Assembly (NCBI GenBank): GCA_964407405.1
Contig: CAYOVH010000001.1
Coordinates: forward strand, 124,001-188,000
Length of the DNA stretch: 64,000 nt
DNA from: JASLCR01 sp964407405
GTDB taxonomy: Bacteria; Patescibacteriota; Saccharimonadia; Saccharimonadales; Saccharimonadaceae
Reading direction: 5' to 3'
Shown here in pieces: positions 9,186 through 19,457 of this stretch. The position numbers and the translations under genes are program-made. The notes below the pieces were generated by a model that searched no databases, was not told the origin of the DNA, and was given only the letters and a program-made list of their open reading frames with translations. Position 1 is the stretch's first letter. Each line of letters opens with the position of its first letter.

Positions 9186-12100
9186 TACTTTGGCCTCGGG
9201 AGAACTGATAGTGGATTTACAGTACCATTCGGGAATGGGTCGGCGTATTCACTTACTATGGCGGGCTTACTTTCTATGCTGAAGTGGAGATGATAGAATT
9301 TTGGCGAGCCGCAAGTCGATCCACCTTGCTCGCCGATCTTTGCAATCACCTGTCCTGCTTTTACTGTATCGCCTACTTTAACTTTTATTCCGTCGGGTGC
9401 GACGTGCTGATAGGCGGCGTAATATTCTGTCCCTGTCGCTTTGATGGATATATACGTACCACAACGACTATCTTGACCCCATATTCGCCCTACCGTTCCG
9501 TCATGGGCTGCGACTACATCTCGGCCGAGCGCTGCGCCACCACTGATACCAATGTCTATACCTTTGTGGACACCTTTTGATCCTGATTGACCGTACCCGA
9601 GGGTGCCAAGAGACGTAACACTCGGCACTGGCCAGACCCAGCCATCTTTTGATACTCCACTAATAATATCCCTGCTCTCGCCCGGTATGTCGTAGGTAAC
9701 CCATGCAGGGCTGTGATCTGTACCGGTTTTATTTCCCATGGCGTTGATATGGGTCCAGCCAGTAGCCTTTAGTCCACTTACGTTTGTTGATGCGTATATC
9801 TGGTCGATAGGTATATTATCGGACGGGCATTGCTTGTTTTTATTTCTATTGCTTGTCATATTCTTGGCATGCTGCATGAATCCACCTTTTGTGAACACAC
9901 AGTAGGCTGTCGGGTTGCCTCCGTCGGTCTTACCACGCTGATTGAAGTCTCCTGTGATTATTACCATATTGCTACCAGTAGCCTTTGACGCTGCCCATTC
10001 CCGGATCTTGACGGCATTGTCCCACCGGTCGAATGGGCCGCCTTTGGCATCGGCAAATTGATCAAGCGGATTGTGCATAGACAGTACATATACGCTTTGT
10101 CCACTTTTTGATGTCAGTTGTACCCAAGGGAATTTATCGTTATCACTATCGGGTCCATGATTGCTTCCATTACCGTGGACTCCTTTTAGCCAGCCGGATT
10201 CGCCCATAGTAAACTTTGCCGGATCCCAGAGGATGGCTTTACCATTTGTGCTTGGCAGATTTTTTGTAAGGGGAAATGTCTCGTAGCCCGTCTTGCTTAC
10301 CAAAGCCTTTTGAGTATCTTTGGACAACTCTTGGGCGCCGACGATATCGAGAGCTGGGTTCCCTATGCCACTGTTACCTTTGATAGTTTTTGCGAGGTTT
10401 TCCTGCTTGTTTGCAAATTGACACGTATCCCCGTGACTTTCGTGACACATGTTGTATGATGCGACGGTGAATGTTGTAGGTGAGCCGGGTTCTGAAGCTG
10501 TGCTATCGCCCCCTTCTTCCTCTTCTGGGCCATTGTCCATACCGTAAAGGATGCGGCTATCGGTGATATAGAGGGCGTACCGGGCGGTCTTTCTGCTGTC
10601 TATTATGCAACTACCGGATTGATACAGTTCACCCCCGGCGCACTGCGCGACCCAATCGGCCAAATCACTTCCCTCTTTTGGATCGCCGGTATCCGGGTCG
10701 ATATCAGAGCTGACGGCATTTAGGACGTCCTCGGGGTCTTCGTCGAGGTATTCTATCGGGATACCGTACTCGATATTACAAAATGGGTCGGCGGCGACTT
10801 TGTTGTATTTTACATTAGAATCGTCACACATACTGTATTTTAGCTTATCGTCCCCTGCGGCGTGGACTTTGCCCAGGATGGCTGATGAGGCAAATGACGG
10901 GATGGATAAGATATTGCTTAGGGTGCCGCTAAAAGAAGAGAAATTGCTATAGATCGGCATGAGCCGAGTTGCAATAGTTCCCATGAAGGTGTGGGGATTT
11001 GAGGCATCAAATGGACTAAGGGTCTGTCTATCGTATTCTGTCTCTTTGGCGATAATCTGTGTGCTGAGGTTGTTGTAGGCGAGTGCCTGGCTTTGCGTCA
11101 GAGGCATATTGCCACCAGCATTGGCGGTTTGGCCAAGTAGTGCGCCGGTGCCGGCTGTGAGAGCGTTCCCGACATCCTCACCCTGGATGTCTTTGGTTGT
11201 GTCTTTAATGAGAGCGCTCAATATCTTGTCTATGGGGAGTGTCTTTATAATCAGTCCGATGAGCGGAGTCGCGTGATCGATGGCAAGGTTGATAGCGCCG
11301 AGTTTTCCAAGTGTTTTGATTGCCCCTTGTACCGCTATCTTGGCTGCCGCAAGCGGGGCGCCAACTCCAGAGGCTGCCATCCCAGCAGTAATGCCGGCCG
11401 ACACAGCTTGTGCTTCGGGGCTGAGGATTGCATTGCATGCTGCCGCCCTTGAGGGGTTTTCGGTTACTTTTGTTATAGAATTTAGAGCAGAGCCTCCGCC
11501 AGGGATAAAGTCTTTATAGTTTCGAGTATAGCCTTTGGTCGAGGTACTTCCATAGAGAGCGTACTTTACTCCAAATGAATCAAGTGCGGATTTGTTTATC
11601 ACCTTGTTGTCTTTTACGATTTCTGCCGTAAGGATCGTGCCGATTGCAGCAACTTGTTCTGGTGTCGCGTCGCCAGCTTTTAGTGCATCAGCCGCCGCCA
11701 GAAAGACCATGGCGTATTTTATGAGATAGCGAAGCTGGTAGGCACGAATCGTTTTTGATATAAGTGAAGGAGTATCTGCAGCGATGCAGCCCATGGTGCC
11801 CAGCACCAAGACCGGTTCGCTTGCTTTGGCAGCTCGTTTTCCGGCCTTATTGACATCTTTTTCAATATCGCTCGCAAATTTGTTTTTAACACCCTCTCTA
11901 TCGGACGGCTTTCCATCTCCGTCGGGCGCACTCTCTTTGTTGAGAGTTTCCTTTACATCGCTTTCGCTCGGGGCGCTACTGAGTTTATTCGCCTTATTGG
12001 CGCCCCATTTCTTTAGGACGCTATAGGCGATTTTGTCTGAAAGCCCCATGTAGCGTACTCGATAGGCGTTGGCGAGGGCGCGAGCTATCTCCGGATTCTT

Positions 12101-12808
12101 TTTTATGGCACTTTTGAGGTCTTTTGCTTTGATTTCGTGCGTTTTCCCTGTGGAGTCGGCAAATCTATAGGTATCCGGTTTTGCATTTGGGAAGCCGATG
12201 AGTCTTTTGCTGATGGGTTTACCATCTTTGTAGGCAGTAAAGCCGCTATCCGACATGGCACTCAGCAAGCGGTTTGATGGCCGTGAGTAGCGACAGGCGA
12301 TCTTGACGGTCGAGCATGAACCCTTTGTCATATCTCCGCTCAGGCGCTTTGCCAGCATTCGCTCAGACCTGATAGACATGCTCGTATGTTGATAGTCATA
12401 TCGCTCAGTGAGATTGGATACTAGATTTACGAGCATGGTGCTTGGTCCGAAGATTCCAATACCGCCAACACCCAGTAGCGCCAGGATGAGTCCGGTTGGT
12501 CCGCCGCGTTTGATGATCCGGCCGGATAGGCTGAGTTTTTTCTTTTCTTCTTTGTTCCAGTGGCGGTAGTTGAGTGGATTTTCCTCCTCGGCATCTCTCA
12601 AGTCTGCCGTTTCTGGTGTCGACTCCCCACCACCTTGGATCGCGCGGAGCCCATGAGTGCGGTCTGCTTGCGACGCACCCACTTTGTTTTCGACAGATTT
12701 GAGATCACCTTGGTCTGGCGTTGACTCCGCGCCACCCTGAATAACGCCAAGTCGCGGACGGATGTCTGGCTCTATCTCCGGATGTCTGTTTTGGGCGGGC
12801 TCTGCCAT
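9185..12808 (-). CDS. Large T4SS-linked protein with EEP nuclease-like and M23 peptidase domains
   Basis: The 1207-residue protein has a charged cytoplasmic N-terminus, a membrane segment (about 98-125, LILALLGVGGIGIFGPS) and a long outer region with hydrophobic stretches. Residues 779-1040 are an endonuclease/exonuclease/phosphatase fold with Asn786, Glu827 (AQE), His912 (MHN), Asp954/Asn956 (GDFN) and Asp1031-His1032 (TDH), so the DNase I-type catalytic set is complete. Residues 1060-1195 are an M23 metallopeptidase with His1081/Asp1085 (HKGID), His1135 and His1173/His1175 (HLHF), also complete. M23 enzymes cut peptidoglycan cross-bridges; EEP domains cut nucleic acids or phospholipids. Both would act outside the membrane. 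The gene lies 12 bases after the VirB4 gene. Confidence 0.85.
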   Translation of the reverse strand: MAEPAQNRHPEIEPDIRPRLGVIQGGAESTPDQGDLKSVENKVGASQADRTHGLRAIQGGGESTPETADLRDAEEENPLNYRHWNKEEKKKLSLSGRIIKRGGPTGLILALLGVGGIGIFGPSTMLVNLVSNLTERYDYQHTSMSIRSERMLAKRLSGDMTKGSCSTVKIACRYSRPSNRLLSAMSDSGFTAYKDGKPISKRLIGFPNAKPDTYRFADSTGKTHEIKAKDLKSAIKKNPEIARALANAYRVRYMGLSDKIAYSVLKKWGANKANKLSSAPSESDVKETLNKESAPDGDGKPSDREGVKNKFASDIEKDVNKAGKRAAKASEPVLVLGTMGCIAADTPSLISKTIRAYQLRYLIKYAMVFLAAADALKAGDATPEQVAAIGTILTAEIVKDNKVINKSALDSFGVKYALYGSTSTKGYTRNYKDFIPGGGSALNSITKVTENPSRAAACNAILSPEAQAVSAGITAGMAASGVGAPLAAAKIAVQGAIKTLGKLGAINLAIDHATPLIGLIIKTLPIDKILSALIKDTTKDIQGEDVGNALTAGTGALLGQTANAGGNMPLTQSQALAYNNLSTQIIAKETEYDRQTLSPFDASNPHTFMGTIATRLMPIYSNFSSFSGTLSNILSIPSFASSAILGKVHAAGDDKLKYSMCDDSNVKYNKVAADPFCNIEYGIPIEYLDEDPEDVLNAVSSDIDPDTGDPKEGSDLADWVAQCAGGELYQSGSCIIDSRKTARYALYITDSRILYGMDNGPEEEEGGDSTASEPGSPTTFTVASYNMCHESHGDTCQFANKQENLAKTIKGNSGIGNPALDIVGAQELSKDTQKALVSKTGYETFPLTKNLPSTNGKAILWDPAKFTMGESGWLKGVHGNGSNHGPDSDNDKFPWVQLTSKSGQSVYVLSMHNPLDQFADAKGGPFDRWDNAVKIREWAASKATGSNMVIITGDFNQRGKTDGGNPTAYCVFTKGGFMQHAKNMTSNRNKNKQCPSDNIPIDQIYASTNVSGLKATGWTHINAMGNKTGTDHSPAWVTYDIPGESRDIISGVSKDGWVWPVPSVTSLGTLGYGQSGSKGVHKGIDIGISGGAALGRDVVAAHDGTVGRIWGQDSRCGTYISIKATGTEYYAAYQHVAPDGIKVKVGDTVKAGQVIAKIGEQGGSTCGSPKFYHLHFSIESKPAIVSEYADPFPNGTVNPLSVLPRPK

Positions 12809-12820
12809 GGATAACTACAA

Positions 12821-14722
12821 TTATACGCTGTATTCACCGGGGTTCATATAGCCTGGGTTGACATTTGGTTGTCCTGATGGAACGCTTTGGTCCTGCTGAG
12901 GGAGTTGCTGTGTGGCGACGGGGGTGGTTGAGACAAGCTGCTGCTCGGTATCACTCGGAACGATCTGGATATGGACGTGGTTTTGTCCGGCAAAGAAGAG
13001 GCCTTGTCCTACTGGGAAATTGGCTAAGCGTTTACGTTCCTCCTCGGTGAGTTTAAACACGTCGGCGAGCACATCGACCGCAGAGGATGACTGCTTGAGC
13101 AGTAGTTGCATCGAAGAGTTGGCGACGATAGCACGGCCCATTTTGCTTCCCATGAAGTCCTCGACATCTTGGGTGATTGTAGTCAGGCCGAGTGCGTACT
13201 TGCGGGCACGCTTTGCGAGAGAAAATAGGAAATTTGCCGAGTCGTCGTATTTCATCAGCTGCCAGGCTTCGTCGACGATCAGCATGCGCTTTTTTTGCTC
13301 GCTGCGCGTGATATTCCAGATGTGCGAAAGCACGATGTACATAGCGACGGGGCGCAATTCGTCTTCGAGATCGCGTATGTTGAAGACGACCATATTGTTG
13401 TTGATATCGATGTTTGATTGCTGGGAGAAGATACCGGCAAATGTTCCTGAAGTATATTTGCGTAGGCGCTGGGCAAGCTGCGGGCCTGTGCCGCCCATGT
13501 GGAGCAATGTATCGTATAGATCGGAGATCGTCGGCGGTGTACTATGATGCGTCAGAGGATCTGAGGTGATGCCGGCTCGTGCATACGTATCGATCAGACC
13601 CTGGTCGAGATCGGCCTCTTCAGCGGGTGTCAGTCCGCTCATGACCTGGCCATTAGCTGCGACCTGTGAGCCGCCGAGCATGAGACGAAAGAGTCCGTGG
13701 AGTGTCACGAGGTTAGCGCGTAAGGCGTCATCAGCTTCCTCGGTGTCGATGACTCTCGGTAGATCAAATGGGTTGATGCGCGTATCTGAATTGAGCGAAA
13801 GGCGAATATAGCTACCGCCGACAGCGTCGGAAAGTTTTTGATACTCGTTTTCCGGGTCGATGATGAGAATATCCGAACCGATCATCATTGAGCGCAGTGC
13901 TTCAAGCTTGACGGTAAATGATTTACCAGCACCAGACTTTGCAAAGACGACCATATTGGCATTTTCTAGCTTGAAGCGGTCAAAGATCACCAGGCCGTTA
14001 TTGTGCATATTGATACCGTAGAGGATACCGGTATTGTCGGTCAGGTCAGCTGAGGTGAATGGAAATGATGTCGAGATGGCACCCGTATTCATATTGCGTC
14101 GTATCTGCAGTTGGTCAGACATCTGCGGGATGGTACTGTTCATACCCTGCTCTTGTTGTGAAGAGGCGACTTTTGAGAACACTAGTTGTTGGCCAAAGAT
14201 TGTTTCGATCTTGTGCTGAACAAAACTCAGCTCATCGAGGCTATCGGCGTAAAGTGTGAGATAAAGTCCATAGCGGAAAAAGCGCTCGGCGCCGACCTGC
14301 AGTTGATCGCGAAGTTCTTCGGCGTCTTGGATGGCTGCTTCGAGACCTGGGTCGCGCGTTTTGCCCTTTTCGGCATTAATATCCATGCTGGCATTGAGCT
14401 GCGTCACTTTTTTGCGCAGATTGTTGAGGACAACCTGTGTCTCGACCGGATAGACGAACATCGAAATATCGAGCACTTCATCTATATTGATGACACTCGA
14501 CAGCCAGCCAGTATAGATTTCACGCGGGTAGCCGTAGACGTAGAGTGTGCGGCCGTACTTGGTGCCGAGGCGGAAATAGCTCGAGTGGATCTCGATCGAG
14601 CTTGGCGCGATAAGGTCGCGCAGTGTCGTGATTCCCTTGAGAAATGCCTGTTCGACTTCGGCTTGCTCGCGAGCTTGCTGCTGGGCAGCGATATCGACTG
14701 GATCGAGTTTTTTCTTGGCCAT
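12821..14722 (-). CDS. virB4: VirB4/TraC-type T4SS ATPase
   Basis: The 633-residue protein has an N-terminal VirB4-like part (40-220), Walker A KSGAGKSFT near 262-270, Walker B MLIVDEAWQLM in the second half followed by RKYALGLTTITQD, and a Pro/Gln-rich tail. VirB4 ATPases power assembly and substrate passage at the inner face of T4SS channels. The start overlaps the stop of the upstream TraC-like gene (TAATG), and the two products probably form one complex. It is the clearest T4SS marker in the cluster. Confidence 0.93.
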   Translation of the reverse strand: MAKKKLDPVDIAAQQQAREQAEVEQAFLKGITTLRDLIAPSSIEIHSSYFRLGTKYGRTLYVYGYPREIYTGWLSSVINIDEVLDISMFVYPVETQVVLNNLRKKVTQLNASMDINAEKGKTRDPGLEAAIQDAEELRDQLQVGAERFFRYGLYLTLYADSLDELSFVQHKIETIFGQQLVFSKVASSQQEQGMNSTIPQMSDQLQIRRNMNTGAISTSFPFTSADLTDNTGILYGINMHNNGLVIFDRFKLENANMVVFAKSGAGKSFTVKLEALRSMMIGSDILIIDPENEYQKLSDAVGGSYIRLSLNSDTRINPFDLPRVIDTEEADDALRANLVTLHGLFRLMLGGSQVAANGQVMSGLTPAEEADLDQGLIDTYARAGITSDPLTHHSTPPTISDLYDTLLHMGGTGPQLAQRLRKYTSGTFAGIFSQQSNIDINNNMVVFNIRDLEDELRPVAMYIVLSHIWNITRSEQKKRMLIVDEAWQLMKYDDSANFLFSLAKRARKYALGLTTITQDVEDFMGSKMGRAIVANSSMQLLLKQSSSAVDVLADVFKLTEEERKRLANFPVGQGLFFAGQNHVHIQIVPSDTEQQLVSTTPVATQQLPQQDQSVPSGQPNVNPGYMNPGEYSV

Positions 14723-15630
14723 TACTGCCCCTCCTGTAAATGTGGCTGAGCTGCCTCGCCGACACCTTTGCGCACAAAGGTGCTAGTGGTCGTCTCAAAA
14801 TCGCCGAGCGGTTCGCGTAGGGCCGTATCGGGATTGTAAAAATTGTAGTAGAGCTCGCCGAGCTCTTTGGTATTGAGCTGAACGCTCTTGACGCCCATCT
14901 GGAATAGCCCGCTCGTCACCAGATCGACGCGGTTTTTGATCTCGTCGCGTGCCTTCTCGTAGGTAGCTTTGTCGATCTTGGTTAGACCATTTTGCGGCTT
15001 GGCGAATATTTTGCCAAAGAATCCTTTGGCCTGCCCTTTCAGGTCGGCCATATCACCTGCGGGGAAATATGGGACAGTGATAAAAAAGCTCTTATCCATG
15101 ATATTTGCCTCCTGAGAAAGCACGTCGATGAAGTTGATGTAGTCGTCCATCAACACGTTGAGGAGCATATTGTCCTGTTGTCTGCGTAGTGATACGAGGT
15201 GGTCGATGTATGGTCCGATATCGACGCGCTGCGAGCGCACGAGTATCTGGATCGGAAAATTGAGCGAATTGAGGAAGTTTTGGTAGCTATATTCGACGCC
15301 TTCACGTTCGCGCGAGCTCATGAGATCAAAATTGATCGACTGGCAGGCGACGACTGCGCGAAAGCTGCCGTCCTTCATGACGACGAGATTGTCGCGGATT
15401 TCAGAGATGAGCAGAGTATTTTGCGTACTATTTGGATTTTTTGGTGTTGGTTGTTGGGCAGCAGGTGCGGGTTGATTTGGCCGAGCTGGAGCAGGGCCGC
15501 TAGCAATTGGCCCCGGCTGTGCGGGTATTGGCTGAGGCGGCAGTGCAGTCGCTGGCACAGGTTGCTGCGGCGCATAGTTTGGCGGTATACCTTGTGGTTG
15601 ATTTGGCTGCACGCGTTTCTTTGTTCCCAC
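14722..15630 (-). CDS. TraC-like domain protein of the T4SS
   Basis: The 302-residue protein begins with a Pro/Gln/Ala-rich linker (residues 5-70), then a domain starting LLISEIRDNLVVMKDGSFRA with a conserved central part (YQNFLNSLNFPIQILVRSQRVDI). This resembles the N-terminal domain of VirB4/TraC ATPases as a separate protein; there is no Walker A motif. It overlaps the VirB4 gene by one base. A split arrangement, with this part and the ATPase made as two chains, is the simplest reading. Confidence 0.8.
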   Translation of the reverse strand: MGTKKRVQPNQPQGIPPNYAPQQPVPATALPPQPIPAQPGPIASGPAPARPNQPAPAAQQPTPKNPNSTQNTLLISEIRDNLVVMKDGSFRAVVACQSINFDLMSSREREGVEYSYQNFLNSLNFPIQILVRSQRVDIGPYIDHLVSLRRQQDNMLLNVLMDDYINFIDVLSQEANIMDKSFFITVPYFPAGDMADLKGQAKGFFGKIFAKPQNGLTKIDKATYEKARDEIKNRVDLVTSGLFQMGVKSVQLNTKELGELYYNFYNPDTALREPLGDFETTTSTFVRKGVGEAAQPHLQEGQ

Positions 15631-15663
15631 TCCCCCTGTAGAGGTTTCCCCTTTTGCTGGCCC

Positions 15664-16602
15664 TTAGTGAAGCGAAATCACGACTTCGTTTTCTGGCAGG
15701 CCTTCTTCTTTTTCCTTGATGCGACTGGCCTCATGAGCAATCGTCTCAATCGAAAGATCGGGGTTGTTTGCAAGACTTATTATATCAGGCGACACAACCT
15801 TTTCGCTAGTGGTAATAGTTTCGGGGGGTTCTGCGGCGGGAGCGCTGGGTGTTGCCTGTGGTGGCGTGGTGCTGAGTGGTTGGATGATCGACTGTTGCAT
15901 CTCTGGATATGGATTGATTGTGAGGTGAGGAGTTGTCGTGCTGTCTGGTACCTGTGGTGCTGGCTGGGCCGGAAGTGATGTATACGGGTCTGTCGGAGGT
16001 GGAACTGGCGAGGTTTGCTGCATACGATTCATCAACTCCTGACGATATCGCGTATTTGCCTGATCAAGCTGATTTTCGATGACGTGCGCCGTCCTTGTTG
16101 AGGTATCGAGCACATCTTCGGCTTGCTGTGCTTCGTAGTAGGCGTCGGCATTCATTGATGAGTTTGGTGCTGCATCAACGCCGCGTACAGCCCAGCCATG
16201 GGTATCGACGATATTAGCAAGATATGACAGACGACGTTCGGCTTCTGTCTGGCTTAGGCCATTTGTGCGCTGTACTTCGACGACTTTTGGCGCGATGATC
16301 TCGATCAGTGCCTGCTGGCCATCAGGATCCCACATCCGGCGGTGCGGCTTGAGATAAAACGATACGATAGCTGCTAGATATGTCTCCATCGGCTGGTCTT
16401 TGCGTAGCGGCAAGGCGAGCGCGCCGAAAAAGAGGATGATCGGCAGCGGTAAAATAGCCAGCGGAAAAAAGAGCTTGCCGAGAAAGAATGCTATCGCCCC
16501 TGCTGCTGCCACGATGATGAGGTAGATAAACTGCCGAAAACTAAACGGCCCGATCAGTTTGTCGTCGGCTTCAACGTCTTGGGGTACTTTGTAGACGGCC
16601 AT
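15664..16602 (-). CDS. PrgI-family T4SS membrane protein
   Basis: The 312-residue protein has an N-terminal PrgI-like domain: MAVYKVPQDVEADDKLIGPFSFRQF, then two close membrane segments (about 28-70), then PMETYLAAIVSFYLKPHRRMWDPDG. PrgI (VirB3-like) proteins sit in the membrane beside VirB4. The C-terminal half is soluble, with a coiled-coil-like stretch and a Pro/Gln/Thr-rich linker. It begins a transcription unit: an extended -10 box (TGGTATACT, -10 at 16610-16615) ends 7 bases before the ATG. Confidence 0.88.
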   Translation of the reverse strand: MAVYKVPQDVEADDKLIGPFSFRQFIYLIIVAAAGAIAFFLGKLFFPLAILPLPIILFFGALALPLRKDQPMETYLAAIVSFYLKPHRRMWDPDGQQALIEIIAPKVVEVQRTNGLSQTEAERRLSYLANIVDTHGWAVRGVDAAPNSSMNADAYYEAQQAEDVLDTSTRTAHVIENQLDQANTRYRQELMNRMQQTSPVPPPTDPYTSLPAQPAPQVPDSTTTPHLTINPYPEMQQSIIQPLSTTPPQATPSAPAAEPPETITTSEKVVSPDIISLANNPDLSIETIAHEASRIKEKEEGLPENEVVISLH

Positions 16603-16609
16603 TAGTGAT

Positions 16610-16618
16610 AGTATACCA
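16610..16618 (-). promoter_or_regulatory. Extended -10 promoter of the prgI-virB4 operon
   Basis: The minus strand reads TGG-TATACT ending 7 bases before the PrgI-family ATG. A TGn plus TATACT box needs little -35 help, and its closeness to the ATG predicts a leaderless mRNA. No Shine-Dalgarno sequence lies between. Confidence 0.55.
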
Positions 16619-16694
16619 TTAGTGATTTGTCGCTGGGAGACGACGTTTCGGACTTCTCAAGGCGATCCTTGACTAAAGCTTGAGCGAACTCATC

Positions 16695-19457
16695 CTAGAA
16701 TAAGCTTCCTTCGTCGGGACTATTTCCTTCGGCGTCTCGTCGATTGTTTATGTCAATTGCCTCTTGTTGGGTAGCTGCATTGTTTGGAGCGCGATTGGCC
16801 GCATCCGATAAGCCGCTGCCCATAATCTGGTCAAACTGCGCCTGGGCCTCTGGTTTAACAAGTGCTTGCATCTGCTTGTTTTGGCTGATTGCCGTTATTG
16901 CGCCCTTGAGCTTGGCCATTTGATCCGCTGTCAAATCTCCTTGCATGGCTGCCGTGTGAATATGCCTCATCTCATCGGGATCCATTGTGGCGAGGCTTTG
17001 GGCGGATAGCTTAGTTCCAACACGATCTTGGAGCTGCTGCTGAATGCTATTTGCAAAATGAGTCTTATGAAGCTCTCCGGTCTCCGATTTTTTGCGCCCA
17101 TAAGTTCCCTCTACAAGCTGTCCTGCCGCCTGATCTCCCAGTGCCCATGGCTTGTTTTTCATGTCGGCCATCATCTGCTTTTGTACGCTCGATACAGTCT
17201 CCATGGCTTGCGTGTCTTCGTCCTTTTCGGCTTGTAGGTTTCGACTTCGCATAATATCAAGCGCTTCGAGGTGGGAATCGCGATGACCGCGCGACATTAT
17301 GGTGCCTGCGACAGCCGCCTGATACTCAGCACTTCCTTTTCCGGTGCGCAGGTCTTTTAGTAGGCTATCATTGCTTCGGCCACTGAGAAGGGTCTTTTGT
17401 CTTTTGACCTCATCATCAAATTGCTGGTGTACGGCTGCAGTTGCTGCGGCTGCGCCACGATCGCCTCCAATGCGTCGTCCAAATCGGCTGCGGTCTATTG
17501 CTTGATTTATTTTTCCAAGCCGTCCATCTCCGACACGTCTTTTGAGTCTTCTCTCTTGCCTACGGGCGTCAAATGCTGTCTTTGCTTCTCCAAGTCGTCC
17601 ATTCTTGACTCCTTTTGTAGCCATCTTGTTTGCGCCACTCTGTAGCTTGGCAATCTGATTCCCCATCGCTCCGGCTGCGGCGAGGGATCCCTTGAGCAGC
17701 GTCGGTACGGCAAAAAGTGGTACTGCCATGACGCCGAGAGCCATGAGTTGCATGAGATTGCCACCATCGGCTTCGCCGCCCAGGGTGGCTATGATCGAAG
17801 CTGCCAAGGTACTAGCCCCAAATACTACTCCTACGACGGGATAGAGCATAAGCATGGTGCTAAATATCTTCCACCACCGTTTAAACCATTGTTCGGTATT
17901 TGGGAGGAGATAGGCAACAAATGCGAGCGGTGAGATGACGATGAGTAGAACGATGATCGCCTGCCTCGCTGTCAATACCAATACTGCGGCGCCAAGCGCA
18001 AGCAGCGCAGTTGGCGCCAAGATGATCGCAACGAGAAGGCCGACGCCAACGGCCACTGTCAATAGGCCGGCTATTACAGTTGACCATCCACCGGCCTCAT
18101 CTGTCGCTGAGGAGGTGCTGACCGTAAAGCTTCTTAGCATATCATAGATATTACTACCGACAATATTGCTGATATCAACGGCGATTTGACATAGGATGAG
18201 CGAAGCGTTGACAAGGATGGCAGCAATGATGAGCTTTGGTAGTAATCGTTTGAGTCCGTAGTTCGTGATGCCTGCGCCGGTGAGCTGTGAGTAGATGATG
18301 ATGAGAAAAGCGATGACGAAACATATATTTGCAATATTGCGGAAGGCTCCCCAGCTTTTCGCTAGTGTGTCACTGGTCGTGATCTTATCGTTCACTTCCA
18401 GAAAGTTGTTGAGCATGCCAAAAGCAGCATCATTTAGATTGCCCAAAAACTTCATGACTGGGCAGACAAGCCAGCCGACGCCGTCAATAGCACAGGAAGA
18501 GGTACCAATGGTGCTATCCCCACCCGCGGCATCAGCTCCGGTAAGAGTCTTTTCTTTGGGGACGTTGTCGGGGTCTTGAATATTGTAGCCTTTAACGAAA
18601 GCCGCAAAAGCGTCATCGTATTGCCAAGTGAGCTGAGCCAACTCGGCACAAGTCTTAGTCGCACCAGCGGTACCATCATTAGTGGTGTCGCCCCATATAT
18701 GGTCTATGGTGTCGCCTTGATTCTTGGATATTGAATAAATGCGACGCTCTAACTTTCCGGTCGCCAAATCGATGGCATTGACGACAACTTGTCTTTTTGA
18801 TTCACCGACATTTGCCTTCATGGAGTCGTCGTACGCACCGACATCTTTGCCACCGCAAAACTTTATCAGCGACTGTAGTCCTATATAGTATTTGATTGGT
18901 CCTTCGGCTGCACTCGACATGAACAACGCGCTATCAGGCACTTTTTCGTTTATAGACGCCTTGAATGCCTTAACTTGCTCTGAGGTACCTCCCTCCATGT
19001 CAAAGGTGCCGGGACCGTCTATACATTTTTTATAATCTTTGCTATCACCACGCTTTGCAGTGCTCATAGAGCAAAATGACTCTTTATTGCCTGCGAAGCC
19101 AATCTTTTTTAGGCTATTTGATATGAAGGCGCCATCTCCACAGCTTACGCTGCCGTCGTCATTGATATAGCCTATTGCTGTATCCGTATCCCATAGTTTT
19201 GCTTTGAGCCAGGTACCAGCGGTTATCTCATCTATACTATTCTTACCCACATCCTGTAAGCCATAACACCCCTCAACGCCCTTATAGCGAAGCCAGCGCT
19301 CCGTTATACTCGCAATCCCCGGTGTTTTGCTTGATCCGGATACGGCATCGGCAAAGACATTTTTTTGTATGAAGATGAGATTCAATATCCCTGCAAGTGC
19401 GATGCCAATGACAAGAAAAAACCATGCCAGCAATAAGGAACGGTACGCCTGTTTCAT
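16695..19457 (-). CDS. VirB6/TrbL-like polytopic T4SS channel protein (first copy)
   Basis: The 920-residue protein has an N-terminal signal-anchor (ILNLIFIQKNVFADA), an outer Cys-containing domain (about 40-330), a block of hydrophobic segments from about 365 to 600 including NYGLKRLLPKLIIAAILVN and RQAIIVLLIVISPLAFVAYL, and a long basic cytoplasmic tail with KRRVGDGRLGKINQAIDRSRFGRR. The membrane block matches the VirB6/TrbL class, and the second VirB6-like protein at 20480 repeats the same order. The first codons lie in one arm of a perfect inverted repeat. Confidence 0.85.
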   Translation of the reverse strand: MKQAYRSLLLAWFFLVIGIALAGILNLIFIQKNVFADAVSGSSKTPGIASITERWLRYKGVEGCYGLQDVGKNSIDEITAGTWLKAKLWDTDTAIGYINDDGSVSCGDGAFISNSLKKIGFAGNKESFCSMSTAKRGDSKDYKKCIDGPGTFDMEGGTSEQVKAFKASINEKVPDSALFMSSAAEGPIKYYIGLQSLIKFCGGKDVGAYDDSMKANVGESKRQVVVNAIDLATGKLERRIYSISKNQGDTIDHIWGDTTNDGTAGATKTCAELAQLTWQYDDAFAAFVKGYNIQDPDNVPKEKTLTGADAAGGDSTIGTSSCAIDGVGWLVCPVMKFLGNLNDAAFGMLNNFLEVNDKITTSDTLAKSWGAFRNIANICFVIAFLIIIYSQLTGAGITNYGLKRLLPKLIIAAILVNASLILCQIAVDISNIVGSNIYDMLRSFTVSTSSATDEAGGWSTVIAGLLTVAVGVGLLVAIILAPTALLALGAAVLVLTARQAIIVLLIVISPLAFVAYLLPNTEQWFKRWWKIFSTMLMLYPVVGVVFGASTLAASIIATLGGEADGGNLMQLMALGVMAVPLFAVPTLLKGSLAAAGAMGNQIAKLQSGANKMATKGVKNGRLGEAKTAFDARRQERRLKRRVGDGRLGKINQAIDRSRFGRRIGGDRGAAAATAAVHQQFDDEVKRQKTLLSGRSNDSLLKDLRTGKGSAEYQAAVAGTIMSRGHRDSHLEALDIMRSRNLQAEKDEDTQAMETVSSVQKQMMADMKNKPWALGDQAAGQLVEGTYGRKKSETGELHKTHFANSIQQQLQDRVGTKLSAQSLATMDPDEMRHIHTAAMQGDLTADQMAKLKGAITAISQNKQMQALVKPEAQAQFDQIMGSGLSDAANRAPNNAATQQEAIDINNRRDAEGNSPDEGSLF

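Noticed and set aside
6333..12808. The two large hydrolases as prophage lysins
   Set aside because: The lysozyme-like and CHAP domains resemble phage enzymes, but both genes lie in an unbroken T4SS operon and have signal or anchor segments, with no phage genes around.
15199..15978. Plus-strand frame of 259 codons over the TraC-like and PrgI genes
   Set aside because: It crosses the junction of two well-supported minus-strand genes and is Trp/Cys/Arg-rich without motifs.
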